Part shown: positions 36,270 to 45,202 of the stretch, one piece after another
Layout: the number at the start of each line of letters is the position of its first letter
Numbering within the stretch: position 1 is the stretch's first letter
Assembly (NCBI GenBank): GCA_016287765.1
Contig: JAEEWS010000008.1
Span: forward strand, 22,897-86,896
From: Lachnospiraceae bacterium
GTDB taxonomy: Bacteria > Bacillota_A > Clostridia > Lachnospirales > Lachnospiraceae
Length of the DNA: 64,000 bases
Direction of reading: 5' to 3'
The notes under the pieces: model-generated
Told to the model about the DNA's origin: nothing
The model's input: the letters and a program-made list of their open reading frames with translations, nothing else
Databases searched by the model: none
Position numbers and translations under genes: made by a program

Positions 36270-37262
36270 ATGGATAATAACAACCCGGAGTTAAAGAAAC
36301 AGATCCTGGATAAGATCAAAGCCTATGACAGGATCATCATCGGACGTCATTTCAGACCCGACGGAGATGCAGTAGGTTCCACCATGGGACTTGCCACTGT
36401 TTTAAGAGAGTCTTTCCCAAAGAAGGAGATCTATGTGGTAAATGAGGACTATTCCGATTATGTGGCGTTCCTGGACGATGATAAGACCGTACTGGCTGAC
36501 GAAATGTATGCAGATGCGCTTTTTATCGCTGTTGATACGGGAACAAAGGACAGACTTTCCAATAAGAAGTATGAATTGGCCAAGGAGCTTGTTAAGATCG
36601 ATCATCATGTGGACAATGCACCCTATGGGGACATTTCCTGGGTGGAGGATTGGCGTTCTTCAGCCTGCGAGATGATCGTGGATTTCGCCATCACCTTTAA
36701 GGATGAGCTTAAAGTTACCAAGAGAGCGGCAGAGTGCCTTTTCACAGGTATGGTGACCGACTCCGGACGCTTCCGTTTCTCTTCCACTAACGGAGAGACC
36801 ATGAGAATGGCCGGATATCTTTTGGATTTTGGATTGGATCTTGAAACCATCTACTCCAATCTTTATCTTGAGGACTTTGATTACTACAAGTTCCAGGCAT
36901 ATATTTTCGGACAGATGAAGCGCACGGAAAACGGAGTTGCCTATATCGTGGTTACCAGAGAGATGCAAAAGGAATGGGAACTTACCAATGAGCAGGCAAG
37001 TAATGTGATCACCATGCTGAATGCCATCAAGGGTTCCATCATCTGGCTGGCTTTCATCGAAAATCCCTACGATGATGAGATACGTGTGAGACTGCGTTCC
37101 AGATTTGTTACCATCAATAAGCTGGCAGAAAACTACAGCGGCGGAGGCCATGAATGTGCTGCGGGCGCTACGGTCCACTCACAGGAAGAGATGATGCAGC
37201 TGATAGAAGACGCGGATCTGATCTCAAAGGAGTACAAGGAAAATAATACCGGCTGGATGTAA
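36270..37262 (+). CDS. DHH/DHHA1 phosphoesterase, second of a tandem pair
   Basis: 330 residues from the ATG at 36270 (GAAAGGA upstream; the extended frame starts with TTG). It has the full motif set of its neighbour: GRHFRPDGDAVGST, FIAVDTGT, KIDHHVDNA, and NYSGGGHECAAGA. It is clearly paralogous to the gene at 35289 but diverged, for instance in the loop after the first motif and in the longer C-terminus. The pair arose by an old duplication and may split nanoRNA and pAp-type activities; that is inference. Confidence 0.9.
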   Translation: MDNNNPELKKQILDKIKAYDRIIIGRHFRPDGDAVGSTMGLATVLRESFPKKEIYVVNEDYSDYVAFLDDDKTVLADEMYADALFIAVDTGTKDRLSNKKYELAKELVKIDHHVDNAPYGDISWVEDWRSSACEMIVDFAITFKDELKVTKRAAECLFTGMVTDSGRFRFSSTNGETMRMAGYLLDFGLDLETIYSNLYLEDFDYYKFQAYIFGQMKRTENGVAYIVVTREMQKEWELTNEQASNVITMLNAIKGSIIWLAFIENPYDDEIRVRLRSRFVTINKLAENYSGGGHECAAGATVHSQEEMMQLIEDADLISKEYKENNTGWM

Positions 37263-37344
37263 AAATGAAAAAGCTCTTTTTGCAATAATCTATTGTATAT
37301 TGGCGGCAGCTTTTACGGTTTACGTGGAAGTAAATGACGAAGAC

Positions 37345-37390
37345 ACAAAAAAGGTCCCCCGGATCACTCCGAAGGACCTTTATTTTTTTG
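37345..37390. terminator. Bidirectional terminator between converging operons
   Basis: AAAGGTCC (37350-37357) pairs with GGACCTTT (37374-37381), with an inner CCGGA/TCCG pairing. An A-run precedes it and a T-run follows, so it can end both the DHH operon (+) and the nuclease/transport operon (-). Confidence 0.88.
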
Positions 37391-37412
37391 CGTTTAAGCT
37401 GTTTTACAACGA

Positions 37413-39800
37413 TCAGCGTGCTCTTTTCTTGGAAACGCTCATCATTGTGAAGGAAGCAGCTGCCATAAGAAGAAGCATGATCATGATCATCATGGAGCCG
37501 TCACCTGTCTTGGGTGTTGTATCTGCGGAAGCCTTGGTGTAAGTGCATCCCTTATCAAATTCAACTGTGCCCTTGTAGTTCTTGATGTTACCAGTAACTG
37601 TGATAACATCGCCAACCTGGATGTCAGCACCGCCTGCAAGACGATATGCTTCGATCTCGTAGTCACCGACCTTCATCATGAGAGTGATGTTATCGTACTT
37701 CTCAGCGTAAGCGCTTACGATGGAGGATACTGTACCGGTTACTTCCTGGATGCCGGGCATTGTCTCGCCGTCAGCAAGAGCGAAAGCCTTTTCCATTACC
37801 AGAAGATCCTTAGCGTATGCAAGCTTCTGACCCTTAACATAGGTGCATCCCTTATCGAATTCAATGGTGCCCTTGTAGTTCTTAAGAGTACCTGTAACTG
37901 TGATAACGTCGCCAACCTTGATGTCAGCACCGCCTGTGAGACGATATGCCTGGATGGTCTTGTCACCGACTGTCATGTTAACGGTGATGTTACCGTACTT
38001 ATCAGAGTAAGCGGAAACGATCTCTGTAACCTTACCGGAGAGAACCTGAGTGCCGGGCATTGTTTCGCCGTCAGCGAGTGCATATGCCTTCTCAACGGTG
38101 ATGAGCTGCTTAGCTTCGTCAACGGAGAGAGTCTTGGAATAGGTGCATCCCTTATCGAACTCAAGTGTGCCCTTGTAGTTCTTAAGAGTACCTGTAACTG
38201 TGATAACGTCGCCAACCTTGATGTCAGCACCGCCTGTGAGACGATATGCCTGAACTGTTGTGTCGCCGACCTTCATGTTAACGGTGATGTTGCCGTACTT
38301 CTCGGAGTACTCGGAAACGATCTCTGTAACTGTTCCGCGAAGAACCTGAGTTCCGGACATTGTTTCGCCGTCTGCAAGAGCAGCAAGCTTAGCAAGAACT
38401 TCTGCTTCGCAAAGATCGGAAGCCTTAGCTTCAACAGCGATCTCGATGGTAGCTGTATCTGTAGCATCGTTGCACTTAAGAGTAGCAACAACTGTAACTG
38501 TCTGAGCCTTCTCTGTCTGAACAAGAGGAAGCTTGCCGTCTGCAACGGTAGCGCCTGTTACAACATAGGTGATCTCAACATCTGTGTAAGTAGCACCTGT
38601 AGGATTAAGAGTAACAGAGGTATCTTCCTGAACCTTTGCGGGGATTCCGAGGTTAGCCTTTTCGTAAGCTACCTTCTCTGCATCAGTCCTCTTGGGAAGC
38701 TGGAAGTTAGAGAATGCATCTGCACTTACGGGAGAGAGGTAGAATGCTCCGTCGTAAAGTGTAAGGATACCTGTTGCATCTGCAAGGTAACCCTTGTGAG
38801 ATGTGAATGCTGTCTTGAAGGTTTCCTGTTCATCCTTGGTGATAGGGCAAACGGAAGAGGAGAGTCTTTCGTAGGACTGCTTGTCACCGAGCTGGAACAT
38901 GAAGTAGGTGGGATCGGAACCAACGCCGATGATCTCAACGCCCTTAACGGTTACGAGAAGACCCTGTTTAGCGGTAAGGTTCTTATCCTTTAAGCTTTCA
39001 GCCTTTGTGTAAAGGTCTGTGTAATCAGCGGGAGCAACTGTCTTGATGGAGGAATCAACGATCTCAACGCTGGAGTTGATGATCTCATAGGTTCCTGAAT
39101 AAGTGGAACGCTCACCGGTAGCCTGAACTGTCATACCTTCCTTGATACCGAGATCGGTAACGGGGTCGGAGGACATATTGTAAACATAGTAACCGCCGTC
39201 GTTGTCCTGGAAGTAGAGAGCGTTGGAGGAGTTACCCTTTGACTTAGCAATGATAGCTGTAACAACACCCTTTACAACAACTGTTGTTCCGTCTGCAGCA
39301 GCAGCGTACTCAGCCCAGGTGAATTCCTTGTAAGCGGGTACGAAATGCTTGAAGGAAGCGGAAGCAGTGTTTCCGTTGGCATCCTTAAGTGTAGCGGTAA
39401 GAGTGTAATCAACCTGAGAAGAGGTCTTTTCATCTACATCGATGGTTACCATCTTCTTGGAGTTCATAGCCCCTACTGTAACGCCGGACTTAACATCAAC
39501 CGACCAGTTAACATCATATGTAACGCCGTCGATCTTAACAACTCCGACAACTGTGTAATCGGATGCGGTAGCAGTAGCGCTGCCGTCCTTAGAAGCATAC
39601 ATACTGTTGAGATAATCCTTAGCTGCGGTAACACCCTTTGTATCAGCAACAGGGGCCGTGGTAGGAGCAGTGGTAGGTGTCTGTACTACAGGAGCGGGAG
39701 TGGGGGTGGGGTCAGCTTCCTTATCTTTTCCGCAGGCTGTAAGGCAGGTAATGCTCATTGCTGCAACAAGCAGTAATGAAAGAAGTTTTTTACTCTTCAT
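37413..39800 (-). CDS. Surface lipoprotein with OB-fold-like repeats and C-terminal TPKTG-type anchor
   Basis: 795 residues. Lipobox LTAC (Cys23) is followed by a Thr/Pro linker, then Ig-like strands, an OB-fold-like domain (TTVVVKGVVTAIIAKSKG, LYFQDNDGGYYVY), a second OB-like segment, another Ig-like domain, and three ~100-residue repeats, each with ALADGETM, a TGTVTEIVS-like strand, GGADIKVGDVITVTG and KNYKGT-EFDKGCTY. The repeats resemble nucleic-acid-binding OB folds as found in the extracellular nuclease YhcR. The C-terminus TPKTGDGS, hydrophobic segment and KKRAR tail look like a sortase signal lacking the leading Leu. It is the last gene of the - strand operon, 20 bases after the thermonuclease gene. 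No catalytic motif is recognised; a binding role is inferred. Confidence 0.72.
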   Translation of the reverse strand: MKSKKLLSLLLVAAMSITCLTACGKDKEADPTPTPAPVVQTPTTAPTTAPVADTKGVTAAKDYLNSMYASKDGSATATASDYTVVGVVKIDGVTYDVNWSVDVKSGVTVGAMNSKKMVTIDVDEKTSSQVDYTLTATLKDANGNTASASFKHFVPAYKEFTWAEYAAAADGTTVVVKGVVTAIIAKSKGNSSNALYFQDNDGGYYVYNMSSDPVTDLGIKEGMTVQATGERSTYSGTYEIINSSVEIVDSSIKTVAPADYTDLYTKAESLKDKNLTAKQGLLVTVKGVEIIGVGSDPTYFMFQLGDKQSYERLSSSVCPITKDEQETFKTAFTSHKGYLADATGILTLYDGAFYLSPVSADAFSNFQLPKRTDAEKVAYEKANLGIPAKVQEDTSVTLNPTGATYTDVEITYVVTGATVADGKLPLVQTEKAQTVTVVATLKCNDATDTATIEIAVEAKASDLCEAEVLAKLAALADGETMSGTQVLRGTVTEIVSEYSEKYGNITVNMKVGDTTVQAYRLTGGADIKVGDVITVTGTLKNYKGTLEFDKGCTYSKTLSVDEAKQLITVEKAYALADGETMPGTQVLSGKVTEIVSAYSDKYGNITVNMTVGDKTIQAYRLTGGADIKVGDVITVTGTLKNYKGTIEFDKGCTYVKGQKLAYAKDLLVMEKAFALADGETMPGIQEVTGTVSSIVSAYAEKYDNITLMMKVGDYEIEAYRLAGGADIQVGDVITVTGNIKNYKGTVEFDKGCTYTKASADTTPKTGDGSMMIMIMLLLMAAASFTMMSVSKKRAR
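37541..38400 (-). repeat. Three tandem 300-bp repeats within the OB-repeat gene
   Basis: The marker GTGCATCCCTTATC recurs at 37543, 37843 and 38143, exactly 300 bases apart. The second and third copies share a run of about 85 identical bases (around 37866-37950 and 38166-38250), pointing to recent duplication or gene conversion; the copy nearest the C-terminus has diverged more. Confidence 0.92.
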
Positions 39801-39820
39801 CTTTTTTTCCTTCCCTTTGT

Positions 39821-41266
39821 TTAATGGTTGATAGTTATATATTCTTTAGATAATACCTTGATCTGGTAAGAGCCGTCGAAGTATTCCACTATGCCTTTTA
39901 CGGAGATGTTTCTGTCTTCGTAGGCATCGGCTTTTATAAGATTACGGTTATCATCATAAAGTACTACGGTTCTGACATCGATCTCCGTACCACCCTGGGT
40001 AGCGCAGTGCAATGTCATGGCTCCGTTGGAGGAGCTGGCAGGATTTGAAGTGGTGTAGATGCTGAGCACATCCAGATCGCTTACGGAAACTGTGGTTCCC
40101 TGGATCAGGTCTGCATAGGCATATGTTTTCTTGACGGTTGTAACTGTACCGTCCTCCGCTTCAACATCATAGGAGACTGTTCTCTTACCGCTTACGAATT
40201 CGTCGGGATCGATCTCGATGAAGGAAGCGGAGTAGCCTGTGCCTATAAGCTGAAGATTTGAAGGATCGTTTGGTTTCATAACCTTGTACTGTACGTCGGC
40301 TATCTGGTAAGTGCCGCCTGCTTCATAGAACTGACAGGAACCTACCACTCTGACGCGGTTGCCTACATGAAGGATCTCAAGTCCGGCACCGCTCAGGTTA
40401 TAACCGTAGAAGATGGATATGCCGTAGTAAAGATCTGTCTCGGCATCATATTCTTCCACATAGACCGTACTGTCTGAGTTAACGGTCACAACACCTTCGA
40501 AAGCCACTTTCTGTCCGTTATAATCGGCTATGTTCAGTCTGAGTTCCTTTAATGTGAGCTCGTGAGCATCGCCGTAGAAGAAATCGGGATCTTTTTCACC
40601 CGAATAAAGATTTAACCTGCAAGCTTTAGCGTTCATGAGAGCGGACATTGCAAGATCGCCGTAGCGGTTGTTGGCTGTTGAGGAAGCCAGGGCAAGTCCG
40701 TTCTGAAGAAGCTCCACGTTCAGATTCCTGTATGTGTCGCTTTCTGCTGTTTTGTACCAGATCCACACCAGATATCTTCCTCCCGTGGAATCCAGATTCC
40801 ATTTGGAGTCGTCGGATTCAAGGATGATGGAAGTGGCCTTGGAAAGGGCGTTTCTTGTGTACTTGGAAGCGGCTTTGCCGTATTCCTCGATCTTTCCTGT
40901 GGATTCGGGAGTGTTCACCGCAAGAAAACGGGCTTTAAGAAGTCCCGTATCAACTACGGAAGTGGGGACATCAAAGTGCACCGTATCTCCGTCAACATAT
41001 GATCTGACGGTAGCTTTGGTCTTAACAGATTCCGAATTTTCGTTGAGAATGAGCTGAGCTGCATAATCAATGAATTCAGGTTCCGGAGTAGCGGTGGGAG
41101 AGGGCGTCGGTGTAGGTGTAAGAGTCTGCTCCACTACTGTAGTGGGAGCAGATGTGGGCGCCTGACTCTCCGAACCGCTCTCATTCCCGCAGGCAGCGAA
41201 GCCTGCGAGAGAGAAGATCAAAACCGCGGTTAAAGCTATGCATGTTTTTCTGTCTTTTTTTAGCAT
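39821..41266 (-). CDS. Thermonuclease (SNase-family) lipoprotein with C-terminal OB-fold-like domain
   Basis: 481 residues. Lipobox GFAAC (Cys26) is followed by a Thr/Pro linker and a staphylococcal-nuclease domain (about 80-205) that keeps the metal-site RSYVDGDTVHFDV and catalytic Arg113 (RFLAVNTPE), Glu128 (IEEYGKAA) and Arg164 (GGRYLVWIW). The enzyme should be a Ca-dependent extracellular endonuclease giving 3'-phosphorylated products. The C-terminal half has OB-like strands (GQKVAFEGVVTVNSD, GNRVRVVGSCQFYEAGGTYQIADVQY) and a Cys-poor beta tail. It lies 26 bases after the solute-binding protein gene and 20 before the OB-repeat gene, in one operon with a complete ABC transporter. Confidence 0.88.
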   Translation of the reverse strand: MLKKDRKTCIALTAVLIFSLAGFAACGNESGSESQAPTSAPTTVVEQTLTPTPTPSPTATPEPEFIDYAAQLILNENSESVKTKATVRSYVDGDTVHFDVPTSVVDTGLLKARFLAVNTPESTGKIEEYGKAASKYTRNALSKATSIILESDDSKWNLDSTGGRYLVWIWYKTAESDTYRNLNVELLQNGLALASSTANNRYGDLAMSALMNAKACRLNLYSGEKDPDFFYGDAHELTLKELRLNIADYNGQKVAFEGVVTVNSDSTVYVEEYDAETDLYYGISIFYGYNLSGAGLEILHVGNRVRVVGSCQFYEAGGTYQIADVQYKVMKPNDPSNLQLIGTGYSASFIEIDPDEFVSGKRTVSYDVEAEDGTVTTVKKTYAYADLIQGTTVSVSDLDVLSIYTTSNPASSSNGAMTLHCATQGGTEIDVRTVVLYDDNRNLIKADAYEDRNISVKGIVEYFDGSYQIKVLSKEYITINH

Positions 41267-41292
41267 ATTGTTACCTTAATGATGGAAATCAA

Positions 41293-42783
41293 TTAATACT
41301 GGCAGTTCTTAATAGCCTCTGCAAATGCTGCATCAACACTCTTATCTACATCACCTGTGATAAGGAAGCACTTCTGCATGAGAGAGCCCACCTGATCACG
41401 AGCCTTGGAAGAACCATTGAAAGCGGGAGATACGTAGTAAGCTTTTTCCTGATCGAGACAGATCTTAGCAGAGAGAGCGGAGATGTAGGTGCCGCCGTCA
41501 GCCTTTGCAAGGTGTGCCTTGTAGATGGGGTTCTCAGCTACGGACTTAAGAACGGGAACGTAACCGGAAGTAATGGAGAAGCTTGCCTGGAACTCAACGC
41601 TTGTGGTGAGATACTTAAGGAAAAGCCAGGATGCTATAACTTCCTGAGGGTTATCCTTCTTGAAGATACATACGGAAGGACCCTGGGAGATAACCTTCGG
41701 ATTGGAAGGATCTACCTGAGGAATGGAAGCGATGCCTACTTCGAAAGGATAATTTCCGGAGTTATCGGCTGTAGGACGCTGATGAGTAGCACCTGCGGAA
41801 GAACCGATGGACATGTAGCTTCTTGTACCTGTTTCAGCAACAAAGAGGCCGGAAGTATAAGCACCGTAGAGCTGCTGGGTTGTTACAAGGTCATTCTGAT
41901 ACCAGTTTCTGAAACGCTTAACGAATTCCTTGTTCTGAGCATTATCGAAGAGGAAATGCTCTCCGGTTGCGCTGGTGTAAGGAGATCCGTACTGCTCGCA
42001 CATGGTGATGAACCAGTTTGCTTCGGAGTCGTATCCGAGAGGAACGCACTGAGGATCGATGTCCTTAATGGTTTCGCAAAGGGTTTCCATTTCATCCCAT
42101 GTCTTGGGAACTTCAAGACCGTTCTCATTGAAGAAGGTCTTGTTGTAGTAAAGAACTTCTGTGGACTTGGAGAAGGGCAGTGTGTACATATGCTCGTCAC
42201 CGAAAGATGTACCTTCTGCATAGTAACCTTCAATGAAGTCATCGATCTGATCCTTTGTAAGACCGAGGGTTTCTGTGGTTCCGTCAGCTCTCTTTACGGT
42301 TTCTGTGCTGGCGATAAGGTTGTCAAGATGAGCAACGGCGCCTGCAAGGTTGTAAAGAGCAACGTGATCGGGATAGCAATAAGCCATGTTGGGTTCGCTG
42401 CCTACAGTGATCTCTGTGGAGATCTGATCTCTTACATCGTCATAGCCGCCGACCTGGGACCATTCGATGTGGATCTTGGGATAGAGCTTGTTAAATTCTG
42501 CAATATACTCATCAAGTACTGCAGAAAGGTTCTGACCCATTGTATGATAGAAAGTAATGGTTACTTCGCTTCCGTCGTATCCGCCTGCGGGAACCGTGAA
42601 GTTGGGAGGTGTGGATTCCCGAACGGGCGTTTTTGTGTTGGAGGAAGTGTTGTTTGAACTTTCATTCTGACTCTTAGCGGGTGTAGGTGTAGGAGCGTCA
42701 GAGCTGTTGCCTCCGCATGCGGTGAAGAGCATTGAAGCTGCAAGGACCGTGCATGCCAGAGTTTTGAAAAATCTCTTCTTCAT
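41293..42783 (-). CDS. Extracellular solute-binding lipoprotein (family 1) of nuclease-linked ABC transporter
   Basis: 496 residues from the ATG whose first base is 42783 (GGAGAAACAAC upstream). The open frame runs 30 codons further but without a ribosome site. Lipobox LFTAC (Cys23), a Thr/Ser-rich linker, then a typical CUT1 binding protein (EVTITFYHTMGQNL, IAEFNKLYPKIHIEW, GSEPNMAYCYPDH). This class usually binds sugars or glycerol phosphodiesters. Its operon partners (thermonuclease, OB-repeat protein) suggest a nucleic-acid-derived ligand such as a nucleoside or deoxyribose compound, though a plain sugar cannot be excluded. Confidence 0.9.
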   Translation of the reverse strand: MKKRFFKTLACTVLAASMLFTACGGNSSDAPTPTPAKSQNESSNNTSSNTKTPVRESTPPNFTVPAGGYDGSEVTITFYHTMGQNLSAVLDEYIAEFNKLYPKIHIEWSQVGGYDDVRDQISTEITVGSEPNMAYCYPDHVALYNLAGAVAHLDNLIASTETVKRADGTTETLGLTKDQIDDFIEGYYAEGTSFGDEHMYTLPFSKSTEVLYYNKTFFNENGLEVPKTWDEMETLCETIKDIDPQCVPLGYDSEANWFITMCEQYGSPYTSATGEHFLFDNAQNKEFVKRFRNWYQNDLVTTQQLYGAYTSGLFVAETGTRSYMSIGSSAGATHQRPTADNSGNYPFEVGIASIPQVDPSNPKVISQGPSVCIFKKDNPQEVIASWLFLKYLTTSVEFQASFSITSGYVPVLKSVAENPIYKAHLAKADGGTYISALSAKICLDQEKAYYVSPAFNGSSKARDQVGSLMQKCFLITGDVDKSVDAAFAEAIKNCQY

Positions 42784-42874
42784 ATTGTTGTTTCTCCTTG
42801 TGTGTTGTATATCGGTGTGATCGCAGGATGCGATCTTGACCTCTTTATTTAATGCCTTGCGGCAAAAAATCAAT

Positions 42875-43765
42875 TTAACCCTTGATACCGGAACGGCTTA
42901 CACCCTTCATGATGTATTTTCTTAAGAAGATAAATACAAGGAAGAGAGGGAAGGATACCAGGGCTACGGCTGCCATCTGTACGGGATAATCCACATCGCC
43001 CGTGGAGGCGGTGAAGGCATTTCTCAAACCGTTGGTAACAAGCTTGTGTGCATCGTCCTTGGTAACCAGTCTGGGCCAGATGTAGGAGTTCCAGGCACCC
43101 ATCATCTTAAGGATGGTTATGGAGATGAGGGTGGGAAGGGACAGGGGGACCATGACCTTCCAAAGGTATTTTATGTCACTTGTTCCGTCCACTTTTGCCG
43201 CCAGATACAGTTCATTGGGTATCTGTAGGAAGTTCTGGCGCAGCAGGTAGATGTAAAAGACGCTGACCAGGAAAGGAACAATGAGAACTACATATGTGTC
43301 GATCCAGTTAAAGGTATTTACCGTGCTGTAGTTCGTAATGGTGAAGAGTTCTCCGGGGATCATCATGGTGGCCATGAGGAAACCGAACATTGCGTTCTTA
43401 CCCTTAAACTCCAGTCTTGCAAAGGCAAAAGCGGAAAGGACCGTGATCACCAGGGAGAGGATAGTGGACACAACACCTACATAGAGAGTATTGAGGAACA
43501 GTCTTCCCAGGTTGGCGGTAGTAAAGGCACGGGGATAGTTTTCAAAAACTATCTTTCTGGGCCAGAAGGTAGGAACGTTCAAACGATATTCTTCCAGTTC
43601 CTTAAGGGAGGAGTTGATCATCCAGTAGAAGGGGAAGAGGATTATTATAGCCATTACGATAAGGAAAGCGTATACCAGGATCTTTACCAGGATCTGAACC
43701 ACCTTCTGGGTAGCTGTTACCGTGGAAAGATTCTTTTCGTGCATTATAATATTTTTTTCACTCAT
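42875..43765 (-). CDS. ABC transporter permease, MalG/UgpE type
   Basis: 296 residues from the ATG at 43765, preferred to an in-frame GTG 9 bases earlier because GGTGAGG is properly spaced to it. About six membrane segments are seen. The EAA-type loop is LAAKVDGTSDIKYLWKVMVPLSLP. The C-terminus FLRKYIMKGVSRSGIKG is typical of CUT1 permeases. It starts 15 bases after the stop of the MalF-like permease. Confidence 0.93.
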   Translation of the reverse strand: MSEKNIIMHEKNLSTVTATQKVVQILVKILVYAFLIVMAIIILFPFYWMINSSLKELEEYRLNVPTFWPRKIVFENYPRAFTTANLGRLFLNTLYVGVVSTILSLVITVLSAFAFARLEFKGKNAMFGFLMATMMIPGELFTITNYSTVNTFNWIDTYVVLIVPFLVSVFYIYLLRQNFLQIPNELYLAAKVDGTSDIKYLWKVMVPLSLPTLISITILKMMGAWNSYIWPRLVTKDDAHKLVTNGLRNAFTASTGDVDYPVQMAAVALVSFPLFLVFIFLRKYIMKGVSRSGIKG

Positions 43766-43780
43766 TTTTCTCACCTCACC

Positions 43781-45202
43781 CTAGTAATGTACTCTCTTCT
43801 TGCTTACCTGAAGATTTATCATGGTAACAACGAAGATGATCGCGAAAAGAATAAGTGCGGATGCGCTTGCGAGACCGTAGTTATTGTCGGCAAGTGAATC
43901 GTAAATGAATCCGACCATTGTCTGGAGCTTTCCGGGATCTCCGGTAGGTCCCATGGTATCACCGAAGATACCTACAATGCTGGTGTATTCCTTGAAGCCT
44001 CCGATGAAACCTGTGATTATAACATAGGCCAGCATGGGAGAAAGGAGCGGGATGGTGATCCTTGTGAGGATCCTTCTTCTTGAGGTACCGTCGATCTTAG
44101 CAGCGTCGTAGTACTGTTTGTTGATGGACTGAAGACCGCCCATAAGGATAAGGATCTTAAAGGGCAGTGCGTTCCAAACGATGTATACCACCATTACCGC
44201 AATGTTTGCCGCATAGGAGGAGCTGGCATTGATCCAGTTGATCCTCTTTCCGCCCAGCTTTTCGATAAGGTTGTTTACTATACCGATGGATGCGATGGAG
44301 GAGATGTGCTCAACGCTGAAGTAGGTCTTTATGGGATCTCCGCCCTTTAAAGGCGTCTGCATGAACCAAAGAGTGTAGCCCACTTCTTCACCGTCCTCAT
44401 TGAGTACCGGATCTGCATATATTTCCGCGGCGCTTTTTGCATCGGCGGTCAGCTGAAGGGAGGAAAGAGCAGTCTCTTTACCCGAGTTCAGATACTTAAT
44501 GCCTTCGCTTGTGGTAGCGATCAGTCTGTAAGAACCGTTATCGTTCTTTGTGAAATATACGTTACTGTCGGAAATGGCTTTCGAGGACCCGGAATATCTT
44601 CTTCCGGAGTATTCGGCAACCACATCGCATTTGTCGATGTCCTTCTGGGTGGTCATGTCCATGTAGTAATAAACATCATCCACATTACCTACGAAGAAGT
44701 AGTTGTTGTCATCACGCTCGGAAAGTTCAAAGACCGAAGCCTGTTCCGCTTTGTTACGTGCATATATGGCGTATTCCGTCTTATAAAGGTTGGTGGTATT
44801 ACCAATGATGTTGAACATTGCGGCAAATACCATACCGATAGCGATGGAATTCGTTACATAAGGAAGGAAAAATATGGTCTGCAGGAATTTCTGCAGGGGC
44901 TTTATGGAATTTAACGCAACCGCAATGAGAAGGGCCAGAGCGGTGGAAATGGGTACTGTAAGAACACAGAGAAGGATAGTGTTCTTGAGACAGGTCAAAA
45001 ATGCGTTAAAAGCAAAAGCCTTTTTGAAGTTGGCAAGACCGAAAGCAAACGTGGCACCGCCTGCGGCCTCCAAAGGTTTATAATCGGCCAGGAAAGCCAT
45101 CCTGACTGTATTTATGATGGGCCAGACCGTGAATACCGCCAAGAGAACAACGGCAGGAGCAAGATAGATCCAGGCCTTCCATTGATGTTTACTGTCTACC
45201 AT
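43781..45202 (-). CDS. ABC transporter permease, MalF type, with ~170-residue extracytoplasmic insertion
   Basis: 473 residues, against about 300 for ordinary Gram-positive MalF-like permeases. Membrane segments near 11-30, 70-97 and 108-130 are followed by a hydrophilic insertion (about 132-305, with VDDVYYYMDMTTQKD and DPVLNEDGEEVGYTLWF), and then the normal second half resumes at GIVNNLIEKLGG, with the EAA-type loop YDAAKIDGTSRRRILTRITIP. The insertion occupies the outside loop between the third and fourth helices, where MalF of enterobacteria has its binding-protein-contacting P2 loop. Start and the preceding ATPase stop are adjacent. Confidence 0.9.
   Translation of the reverse strand: MVDSKHQWKAWIYLAPAVVLLAVFTVWPIINTVRMAFLADYKPLEAAGGATFAFGLANFKKAFAFNAFLTCLKNTILLCVLTVPISTALALLIAVALNSIKPLQKFLQTIFFLPYVTNSIAIGMVFAAMFNIIGNTTNLYKTEYAIYARNKAEQASVFELSERDDNNYFFVGNVDDVYYYMDMTTQKDIDKCDVVAEYSGRRYSGSSKAISDSNVYFTKNDNGSYRLIATTSEGIKYLNSGKETALSSLQLTADAKSAAEIYADPVLNEDGEEVGYTLWFMQTPLKGGDPIKTYFSVEHISSIASIGIVNNLIEKLGGKRINWINASSSYAANIAVMVVYIVWNALPFKILILMGGLQSINKQYYDAAKIDGTSRRRILTRITIPLLSPMLAYVIITGFIGGFKEYTSIVGIFGDTMGPTGDPGKLQTMVGFIYDSLADNNYGLASASALILFAIIFVVTMINLQVSKKRVHY

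Noticed and set aside
36402..37178. Possible guanine- or nucleotide-sensing riboswitch near the DHH genes
   Set aside because: The gaps between these genes are only 27-37 bases and show no conserved aptamer; nothing supports a riboswitch.
37541..38400. Regular repeats as a possible CRISPR array
   Set aside because: The repeats are 300 bases long, in frame and protein coding; there are no short direct repeats with unique spacers and no cas genes.
41152..42657. 501-codon + strand frame opposite the binding-protein gene
   Set aside because: Long but antisense to a clear lipoprotein gene with good start and lipobox; long shadow frames are expected from this codon usage.
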